A DNA stretch of 64,000 bases from Polyangiaceae bacterium (GTDB lineage Bacteria > Myxococcota_A > Polyangia > Polyangiales > Polyangiaceae), in NCBI GenBank assembly GCA_020633205.1, contig JACKEB010000013.1:744001-808000 (forward strand), given 5' to 3'. A program made the translations under genes and the position numbers. Within the stretch, counting starts at the first letter, position 1, and each line of letters starts with the position of its first letter. This document shows positions 25,692 to 31,284 of the stretch, piece by piece. The notes under the pieces are model-generated. The model searched no databases, was not told where the DNA came from, and was given only the letters and a program-made list of their open reading frames with translations.

Positions 25692-26369
25692 ATGAAATTG
25701 AAGCTGAATTACCTGACGTTGGCGGCGGTGCTCGGGCTCGTCGCGTGTGACAAGCCAGACCCCACGCCGACTCAGGTGCCTGCTGAACCCGAGCGCACCA
25801 ACGGCGCCGAGACGACGCCTGAAGACCGCGCTTCGACCAAGGCAGAGATGAACCACGCGGCGCCGAAGTCTGACGAAGCAAAGGCGCAAGAGGCGAAAGA
25901 AGCCGATGAAGAAGCTGGCGACCGCGAAGCGGAGGCCGAGTTCGCGTCGGTTCCGAACATGAAAGTCGCTGGCGAGGCGGAGCTCCACGAGACCAAGAGC
26001 GGTTCGGTGGAAATCGAGGTGGAGATCTCCGGCGCTCCGGTCGGCAAGAAGGGGCTGCACATCCACCAAGCGGACAACTGCAGCGACATCGCGGGCATGA
26101 GCATGGGCAGCCACTTCGCGCCGAAGGGCGAGGCGCACGGGCTACCCACAGCCAGCGAACATCATCTGGGTGACCTCGGCAACATCACCATCGCAGAGGA
26201 CGGCAAGGGCAAGCTGAAGATCACGATCCCCAACGCGAACCTAAACCCCAAGGATCCGAATAGCTTCATCGGCAAGGCGATCGTCTTGCACGAAGCCGAC
26301 GACAAGGGGACGGGTAAGAGCGGGGACGCCGGCAAGCCGATCGCTTGTGCACCGATCAAGGCCGGCTGA
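25692..26369 (+). CDS. sodC: Cu/Zn superoxide dismutase, lipoprotein form
   Basis: 225 aa from ATG 25692 with AAGGA seven bases upstream. Signal peptide with lipobox LVAC (Cys 19), then a 65-residue acidic/Ala linker, then the SOD fold. All metal ligands are visible: His 123 and 125 (GLHIH), bridging His 141 (SHFAP), His 149, His 158 and Asp 161 (HHLGDLGN), His 200 (VLHE); the disulfide Cys are 130 and 219. The usual active-site Arg (G-G-R-x-A-C) is missing: the sequence reads AGKPIAC. Dismutates superoxide outside the cytoplasm. Converges with bcp, an eight-base gap apart. Confidence 0.9.
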   Translation: MKLKLNYLTLAAVLGLVACDKPDPTPTQVPAEPERTNGAETTPEDRASTKAEMNHAAPKSDEAKAQEAKEADEEAGDREAEAEFASVPNMKVAGEAELHETKSGSVEIEVEISGAPVGKKGLHIHQADNCSDIAGMSMGSHFAPKGEAHGLPTASEHHLGDLGNITIAEDGKGKLKITIPNANLNPKDPNSFIGKAIVLHEADDKGTGKSGDAGKPIACAPIKAG

Positions 26370-26378
26370 GAGTCGCTC

Positions 26379-26831
26379 TCAGCTCAGCGACTTCACGACT
26401 TCCAAGGCGTCGTTGACGTGCTTGCCCACTCGCAGCTGCGAGGAAAAGGCGTGGCGCACGACGCCTTGCTTGTCGATGACAAACGTCGCGCGTCCGGGCA
26501 TGATACCCAAGGTCGAGCGGATGCCGTAGCTCTTCCGCGCGGCACCGTCGGGGTCGCTGAGCAACGTCATGGGCAAGTTGTGCTTGGCGCTGAAGCTCGT
26601 GTGGCTCTCGGCGGAGTCGGCGCTGATGCCAACGACTTCGGCGCCCGCTTCGGCGAAGACGTCGTACGCATCGCGGAAGCTGCACGCCTCAGCGGTGCAA
26701 CCCGGCGTGCCGTCCTTGGGGTAGAAGAACAGCACGACCGACTTCTTGCCCGCGAAGTCCGAGAGCTTGACGGTCTTGCCGTCGCCAGCGCTGAGGTCGA
26801 AATCGGGGGCCTTGTCTCCAACTGCAATCAT
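26379..26831 (-). CDS. bcp: Thiol peroxidase of the Bcp/PrxQ family
   Basis: 150 aa from ATG 26831, which has AGGAG five bases upstream. The peroxidatic Cys 45 is in PKDGTPGCT and the resolving Cys 50 five residues later (GCTAEAC), the atypical 2-Cys BCP arrangement. The rest (GISADSAESHTSF, PMTLLSDPDGAARKSYGI, RATFVIDKQGVVRH) is standard. Reduces peroxides with thioredoxin in the cytosol. Its upstream DNA has the same CGTGTAACG-N17-GTC pattern as the anti-sigma/ECF operon next door. Confidence 0.92.
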   Translation of the reverse strand: MIAVGDKAPDFDLSAGDGKTVKLSDFAGKKSVVLFFYPKDGTPGCTAEACSFRDAYDVFAEAGAEVVGISADSAESHTSFSAKHNLPMTLLSDPDGAARKSYGIRSTLGIMPGRATFVIDKQGVVRHAFSSQLRVGKHVNDALEVVKSLS

Positions 26832-26884
26832 GTTCGCTCCTGAGGTCGCTGAGCGGGCGCGTGGCCCGGCGAGTTTGCTCATCA

Positions 26885-26913
26885 GACCCAAGGCGGGGGC
26901 CTAGCGTTACACG
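26885..26913 (-). promoter_or_regulatory. ECF-type promoter of bcp
   Basis: On the minus strand CGTGTAACG (26913-26905), 17 bases, then GTC (26887-26885). The same elements with the same spacer precede the anti-sigma/sigma operon. Predicted leader of about 47 bases. Confidence 0.5.
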
Positions 26914-26948
26914 CGGCGTGGAGGTTTTTGTTTGGGGGGGAGGGGAAG

Positions 26949-27569
26949 CTACGAACGAGGCGCTTTTTCGGCCTTTTCAGCTGCCTTTAGCCTCCGGTCT
27001 ACCGCGGTGCGCAGCCTTGCTCGGCCGCGATGCAGCAGCACCCGTTGGTTCTCTTCGCTGAGGTCGAGCATCTGAGCGGCCGTCGGGCCGTCGAAGCCTT
27101 CGATGTCGCGTAACACCAGAACCATGCGTTGCCGCTCGGGCAGCTCTTCGAGGCAAGTCTCGACGAGCTCGAGCAGTTGCTTCTCTCGCAGCGAATCTTC
27201 GGGATCGCCCTGACCCCAGTGACCAGGCGGTTCGCGCCACTGACCGAGCAAGAAGCCGTCGTCTAGAGCGCCGTGAGCCTCTTGCTCCAGCTCGACGCGA
27301 CGTTTGTCCGCGGCGCGTCGGGTGCGGGCGCGGTTGATCGCGATGCCCGTGATCCACGTGGAAAGGCGACTCCGCCCGTCGAAGGTGTGGATGCTCGCCA
27401 CGACGCGCCGCCACGTCTCTTGCACCACATCTTCGGCTGCGGATTCATCACTGACGATACGCCGTACGACGCGCACGAGGCGCATATGAAGCTCAGTGAC
27501 TAGTTCACGGAATGCGCTCGCATCGCGCGCGACCAGTTGTTCGACGAGGACGCGATCTTCTGGGTGCAT
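26949..27569 (-). CDS. ECF sigma factor (RpoE/SigR-like)
   Basis: 206 aa from ATG 27569. Region 2 (HMRLVRVVRRIVSDESAAEDVVQETWRRVVASI, SRLSTWITGIAINRARTRRA) and region 4 (LEELPERQRMVLVLRDIEGFDGPTAAQMLDLSEENQRVLLHRGRARLR) are intact; the tail is Lys/Ala-rich. Downstream of, and two bases from, the small zinc anti-sigma gene. Neighbours bcp and sodC and a shared promoter point to an oxidative-stress regulon. Confidence 0.88.
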   Translation of the reverse strand: MHPEDRVLVEQLVARDASAFRELVTELHMRLVRVVRRIVSDESAAEDVVQETWRRVVASIHTFDGRSRLSTWITGIAINRARTRRAADKRRVELEQEAHGALDDGFLLGQWREPPGHWGQGDPEDSLREKQLLELVETCLEELPERQRMVLVLRDIEGFDGPTAAQMLDLSEENQRVLLHRGRARLRTAVDRRLKAAEKAEKAPRS

Positions 27570-27571
27570 GC

Positions 27572-27835
27572 TCACCCTTCGGATGGATCCGGGACGTCGG
27601 CAGGCGCTTCCATGAGCGCGCCGAGCGCGTGTTCCAGGCTTTCCTCCGAGGGTGTATCCACGTCTGGCTTCAGGCTCTTCAATGTTCCTTGCAGGCGCTC
27701 GAGTTGCGCCACGTAGCGACGGCAGCGGGCGCAAATCGCGAGGTGGAAGTCCGCCGCGCGCCGCGTGTACGCGGACGCCTGACCGTCTTGGATGTCACCC
27801 CAAGAGCGCGCCAGCTGAGAACAGGTGAAGACCAT
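27572..27835 (-). CDS. Small soluble zinc-binding anti-sigma factor (ZAS/zf-HC2)
   Basis: 87 aa from ATG 27835, no membrane segment. It carries the anti-sigma zinc motif H-x3-C-x2-C (DFHLAICARCRRYVAQL) and an N-terminal Cys in FTCSQLARSWGDIQDGQAS, the four-ligand set of ZAS domains as in RsrA and ChrR. A soluble ZAS protein usually senses redox state inside the cell. Gene order is anti-sigma first, sigma second, the reverse of most such operons. The predicted promoter would give an mRNA with a leader of only a few bases. Confidence 0.8.
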   Translation of the reverse strand: MVFTCSQLARSWGDIQDGQASAYTRRAADFHLAICARCRRYVAQLERLQGTLKSLKPDVDTPSEESLEHALGALMEAPADVPDPSEG

Positions 27836-27845
27836 TTCGGGGTTT

Positions 27846-27874
27846 GACCTCGGGAAGTGACCGAACGTTACACG
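27846..27874 (-). promoter_or_regulatory. ECF-type autoregulatory promoter of the anti-sigma/sigma operon
   Basis: CGTGTAACG (27874-27866), 17 bases, GTC (27848-27846) on the minus strand, identical in both elements and spacing to the bcp promoter. Only about 10 bases separate the -10 element from the ATG. Confidence 0.5.
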
Positions 27875-27948
27875 TGAAGTGCGCTGCGGAGCACCCACTG
27901 TCACTTCGAGGTGCGGTTACGGCTCCTCTCAGCGTCACCTGGAGGTTC

Positions 27949-27958
27949 CCTCACCCCC
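27949..27958 (-). repeat. G-rich dispersed word, intergenic copy upstream of peptidase gene
   Basis: Exact GGGGGTGAGG on the minus strand, preceded by TTTTT; lies 33 bases before the sigma-54 promoter. Confidence 0.7.
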
Positions 27959-27990
27959 AAAAACTCTGGGAAATTCAGCGTATTTGCGGG

Positions 27991-28006
27991 TGGCACCGGG
28001 CTTGCT
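27991..28006 (+). promoter_or_regulatory. Sigma-54 promoter of the M35-like peptidase gene
   Basis: TGGCAC (27991-27996), N5, TTGCT (28002-28006); GG and GC separated by exactly 10 bases. Full match to the consensus. Transcription should begin near 28017, leaving a 22-base leader with GAAAGG before the ATG. Confidence 0.75.
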
Positions 28007-28038
28007 GAAGGAGGGGCAACCACCTGAAAGGCAGTCCC

Positions 28039-28707
28039 ATGAAACTCTCATTCGCTATCGCTTCCGTCGCCCTGTTGCTCTCCGCCTCGAGTCACGCCGA
28101 GCCCGTGACCCAAATCGAGAGCGGGGTCACTGACGACGCCTTCGCCGCGGCGGGGCCCGTCGTGGACAGCAGCTGCAGTGGATACAACGTGCCCAGCTGG
28201 CTCAGTAACGGGGGTAAGTTCGCGAGCTCTGCTTCCGCGCGGCTAAACAGCCTGAACTCGATGTCCGAAGCCAGCCGCAAGGCGGCCTGGAACAGCGGCG
28301 ACGAAAAGCGCTGGTTTGGCAGCTACAGCAAGACGCGCTTCAACAACGTGAAGAGCCGTATGGCGAAGGTCACCACCATCTTGCAGAGCTCGAAGCTCGA
28401 CGTGAAGTGCAATTGGAGCAAGTCGTACTACGGTCATGCTTCCCCGGGGAGTTACAAGATTACGCTGGGCTCGGAGTGGAAGGAAGAGCGAAGCGACCGA
28501 GCAGACAAGGTGCAGACCTTTGTTCATGAAGGGGCTCACATCGCGGGTGCCGTTCTCGGCGGTGAAGTTCGCAACAAGTACGGGGTAAGCGACGCGCTCA
28601 CGCGCGCACAGAAGCATCCGGGCACGGCGGTGCGCACCGCGGAGAACCTTGGCTACTACGCGATTTGCCGGAGCAGCTACTGGAAGGGCAAGGGCGGCTG
28701 CCCCTGA
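28039..28707 (+). CDS. Secreted M35/aspzincin-like metallopeptidase, third ligand altered
   Basis: 222 aa; signal peptide cleaved after SSHA (residue 20). Zinc motif HEGAH at 163-167 in VQTFVHEGAHIAG. The downstream layout (YG at 181-182, then a helix, HPGTAVRTAENLGYYA) is that of M35 aspzincins such as deuterolysin and Lys-endopeptidase, but the G-T-x-D-x-x-Y-G element reads GGEVRNKYG, so Arg stands where the ligand Asp should be; Glu 176 two residues earlier may substitute. Cys 46, 124, 210 and 221 could pair. Behind a sigma-54 promoter, so probably developmentally or nutritionally induced. Confidence 0.75.
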   Translation: MKLSFAIASVALLLSASSHAEPVTQIESGVTDDAFAAAGPVVDSSCSGYNVPSWLSNGGKFASSASARLNSLNSMSEASRKAAWNSGDEKRWFGSYSKTRFNNVKSRMAKVTTILQSSKLDVKCNWSKSYYGHASPGSYKITLGSEWKEERSDRADKVQTFVHEGAHIAGAVLGGEVRNKYGVSDALTRAQKHPGTAVRTAENLGYYAICRSSYWKGKGGCP

Positions 28708-28748
28708 GCGTCGCCGCGTAGCTAGAAACCGAGTAGGCTCAGGCCTCG

Positions 28749-29381
28749 ATGGCACAAAACGTCGAGGCCTATGAGCCATTTCGCGCGCTGGGCGCTGTAC
28801 TCGAAGTCGTGCGGTTTCCGTATGGTACGCCGACCCAGCAGCTACTCCTCGAGGCAATGCGGCACCTGGCCGCACGGTACGACGCGCGCCTGGCGAGCCT
28901 GAACGGTCGGATCCCGGAGCACGTCTTCCGTATCGAGATCCTCGAGGAAAAGTGCCCACCAGTCCCGACGCCGATTACGTTTCAGGAGCTGTGGGGTAGC
29001 GGATACGATGTCGAGGCGGATCGCATCGACATGTACGCCTACTCCGAGCGCGGCCTCAGTGTGAGGGCGGGGGGAGGACTTGCGCGTGCGCTACTCGATC
29101 CTCCCTACGGGCTGCGTAAGGGACTCAGCGCGCGTCTCGGCACTCCGGGCTACCCCGATCTCGACCGCGCCTGGATGCGCGACTTCGTGCACCGCTTCTG
29201 CTCAGAGGTGCTCGACCTGCCGGATCTGCGCGAGACGGCTCACCTCACGATCCACGAGTGGTCTACCGACTGGTCGAACTTCTTCGACGCCGGTCGAGAG
29301 TGGTGGGGAACCTTCTGCTGGACGATCGAAGATCGCAAGCGAGACTGGACGACGGCGATTCTGGCTTCGTCTACTGATTAG
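28749..29381 (+). CDS. Hypothetical protein
   Basis: 210 aa from ATG 28749, cytosolic. Visible parts: LEVVRFPYGTPTQQLLLEAMRHLAARYDARLASLN, a Pro-rich EEKCPPVPTPITFQELWG, and a Trp-rich C-terminus (IHEWSTDWSNFFDAGREWWGTFCWTIEDR). The W-G-T-F-x-W-T end recalls small proteins of unknown function near SMI1-type genes. No motif tells a function. Stands alone 41 bases after the peptidase gene. Confidence 0.6.
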   Translation: MAQNVEAYEPFRALGAVLEVVRFPYGTPTQQLLLEAMRHLAARYDARLASLNGRIPEHVFRIEILEEKCPPVPTPITFQELWGSGYDVEADRIDMYAYSERGLSVRAGGGLARALLDPPYGLRKGLSARLGTPGYPDLDRAWMRDFVHRFCSEVLDLPDLRETAHLTIHEWSTDWSNFFDAGREWWGTFCWTIEDRKRDWTTAILASSTD

Positions 29382-29407
29382 CCTCTTTGAGTTCGCAGAC
29401 CAGGTTC

Positions 29408-29417
29408 GGGGGTGAGG
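29408..29417 (+). repeat. G-rich dispersed word, intergenic copy
   Basis: Exact GGGGGTGAGG preceded by TTC, 26 bases after the stop at 29381; faces the copy at 29556 in the same gap (29382-29604), where nothing else is visible. Confidence 0.7.
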
Positions 29418-29555
29418 CGCGTCGGATCCGGGGGAGCTCCTCGCTCTGCCGCGCGCCATGGTGCAGCGCTGGAAGCGCACGCTCGGCCGCTGAGCTAGAC
29501 GACCGGCTGCATGTGCTGCTCGAGCCAGCGCCGCTTCCCGGGAGCACTTCGGCAG

Positions 29556-29565
29556 CCTCACCCCC
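29556..29565 (-). repeat. G-rich dispersed word, intergenic copy
   Basis: Exact GGGGGTGAGG on the minus strand, inverted relative to the copy at 29408. Confidence 0.7.
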
Positions 29566-29604
29566 AAGCCCGGCGCCGAGGTGCTGAGGGGCGGTCCTGC
29601 GACG

Positions 29605-29973
29605 CTAGGGAACCGTCGCCAGGCGTAAATGCCCGGCGGAAATGTGCTGGAACGCCCATGCGGCCAGCAGGATTTGGGCAAGGCGAGCGGTTTCACGCGC
29701 TCCTGTCGCGCCGAACTGCACGCCAAAGCCGTTGTGCTCCACCCAGCGCACCCAGCCGCTGACTTGGAAGGCTTGCGCCCCCGAGCCAAAGCGCAGGGTT
29801 ACGACCTCGCCGTATTCTGGAATGTGCTGGGCGAGCACGAAGGCGCCTCCAACGCTAACCCTCTCGATGAAGCAGTGGTCGTCGCGACCGTCTCCCAGCA
29901 CTCGACCATCGATGGGCGAGGCGATGGGGGTAAGGGTGTGGCGTCGCTGCTTTCGATAGACTCCTGATCGCAT
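29605..29973 (-). CDS. PilZ-domain protein, tandem copy 1
   Basis: 122 aa from ATG 29973. PilZ-type beta barrel: YRKQRRHTLTPIASPIDGRV, CFIERVSVGGAFVLAQ, GEVVTLRFGS, FQVSGWVRWVEHNGFGVQF. The c-di-GMP-binding signature R-x-x-x-R and D/N-x-S-x-x-G is incomplete: the second part reads R-V-S-V-G-G, with Arg in place of Asp/Asn. About 86 % identical to copy 2 over 105 residues and longer by 17 residues at the C-terminus. Probably a recent tandem duplication. Confidence 0.75.
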   Translation of the reverse strand: MRSGVYRKQRRHTLTPIASPIDGRVLGDGRDDHCFIERVSVGGAFVLAQHIPEYGEVVTLRFGSGAQAFQVSGWVRWVEHNGFGVQFGATGARETARLAQILLAAWAFQHISAGHLRLATVP

Positions 29974-30133
29974 GGCTTACTCCTCACGTCGGACCCCCCC
30001 GTCCTTCTGATGTGGGCCGAGGGATGCAGCCGTGAGTCGATGTCGTCAAGGGACCGATGTCATATTGTGCAGGGTCAGCCGTCCGGTTTGTGGGTCAAGG
30101 GCGATATCGCCCCGCGGAAACGTGACGATGCGC

Positions 30134-30451
30134 TTAGGCCGCGAGCACAAGCTGCGCGAGACGCGCCGTCTCACGTGCGCCAGTCACGCCGAACTGGAGG
30201 CCGAACCCGTTGTGCTCGATCCAGCGCACCCAGCCGCTGACCTGGAAGGCTTCAGCCCCAGAGCCGAAGCGCAGGGTCACCACTTCGCCGTACTCTGGCA
30301 CGTGCTGGGCGCGCACGAAGGCGCCTCCGACGCTGACCTTCTCGATGAAGCAGTGGTCGTCGCGACCTTCTCCAAGTACTCGGCCGTTGATGGGTGAGGC
30401 GATGGGGGTGAGGGCGCGGCGTGGCTGCTTTCGATAGACTCCTGATCGCAT
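30134..30451 (-). CDS. PilZ-domain protein, tandem copy 2
   Basis: 105 aa from ATG 30451 (AGGAG upstream). Same fold and almost the same sequence as copy 1, with K-V-S-V-G-G at the signature. Differences cluster in surface positions (R10P, L47R, Q67E). A sigma-54-like CGGCAC-N6-CGCT pattern on the minus strand (30490-30476) lies 25 bases upstream but departs from the consensus at both elements. Confidence 0.75.
   Translation of the reverse strand: MRSGVYRKQPRRALTPIASPINGRVLGEGRDDHCFIEKVSVGGAFVRAQHVPEYGEVVTLRFGSGAEAFQVSGWVRWIEHNGFGLQFGVTGARETARLAQLVLAA
30404..30413 (+). repeat. G-rich word inside PilZ copy 2
   Basis: Exact GGGGGTGAGG, antisense to the gene, in codons for A-L-T-P-I. The homologous place in PilZ copy 1 reads GGGGGTAAGG, so here the word may be a coding coincidence. 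Confidence 0.5.
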
Positions 30452-30592
30452 GGCTTTCTCCTGCGCGTCCAAGTAGCGAAAGCCGTGCCGCATTGAGTAG
30501 GCGCCCGCAGCGCCCCGTGCAGCTGGGATTTTCGAGCGGTCTCAGTAGAGGTCGGCGCAGCGAACTGCGTTGTTCGCCGCGACAAGGTTGCC

Positions 30593-31270
30593 TCAGCGAC
30601 TACAGACTGCCCCGCGCGCCTCGAGGCTGAGGGCACGCTGGCTCATCAGCTCCTGCTTGCCCTCGGTGCAGCCACAGCCTGCGTCGCGCACGCGCTGTGT
30701 GGCTTGTTGCACCATGCGCTTGGCTTTTTGACAGCGCTCGGAGCTCTCACCCGCGAGGGCACAGATGCGTTCGGCGCTGCGCTCCATCGAGTGCAAGGCG
30801 CGGCAAGCGAGATCGCACGGCGAGCCGCGCAGACCCACAGGGCGATCCTCGGCGTCCTTGTCCTTGGCTTCGGGGGGTGAGGTGCCTGGCGTGGTCGCGG
30901 TGCCTCCACCCCCGCCTTGAGCGCGCTCCGGGTGGCGCTTCTTGCCGGTTTCTGGCACGACGGGCTCAGGCACCTTGGTGCCGTCGCGTTCGGTCTCGTC
31001 GTCAGAATCCGCGCGGTAATAGTTTGTGCGCTTGCGACTGAGCTGCTCCTCGAGGTGCTTGTTGGCTTGCACCAAGTCGAGATCGAGCGCGTCAAGCTCA
31101 CTCTGCTCGGAGTCAGCGAGGGGCCTCTCATTTACTGGCGGCGGGGACTCGAGGTCGTCCTCCGGGGCCTTCGGTGTTGCTGCTGGCCGCGCGCTACACG
31201 CGGCGCAAAGGAGCGCCGTGCAGGCGAGAGCGGCCCACCCGTGAAGCTCTCGGCAGCCCGCTCTCGACAT
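30593..31270 (-). CDS. Cys-rich lipoprotein following the VIT/vWA gene
   Basis: 225 aa from ATG 31270. Signal peptide with CAAC-type lipobox (Cys 25), a long Pro/Glu/Lys linker to about residue 145, then a conserved core with Cys in GSPCDLACRALHSMERSAERICALAGESSERCQKAKRM and DAGCGCTEG, matching an alpha-helical Cys-paired domain I have seen only in myxobacterial lipoproteins. It starts 15 bases after the VIT/vWA stop, so the two form one operon. Confidence 0.7.
   Translation of the reverse strand: MSRAGCRELHGWAALACTALLCAACSARPAATPKAPEDDLESPPPVNERPLADSEQSELDALDLDLVQANKHLEEQLSRKRTNYYRADSDDETERDGTKVPEPVVPETGKKRHPERAQGGGGGTATTPGTSPPEAKDKDAEDRPVGLRGSPCDLACRALHSMERSAERICALAGESSERCQKAKRMVQQATQRVRDAGCGCTEGKQELMSQRALSLEARGAVCSR
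30873..30882 (+). repeat. G-rich dispersed word in lipoprotein linker
   Basis: Exact GGGGGTGAGG preceded by TTCG; antisense to the gene, in the S-P-P-E part of the low-complexity linker. Confidence 0.7.
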
Positions 31271-31284
31271 GACGACTGAGCGTA

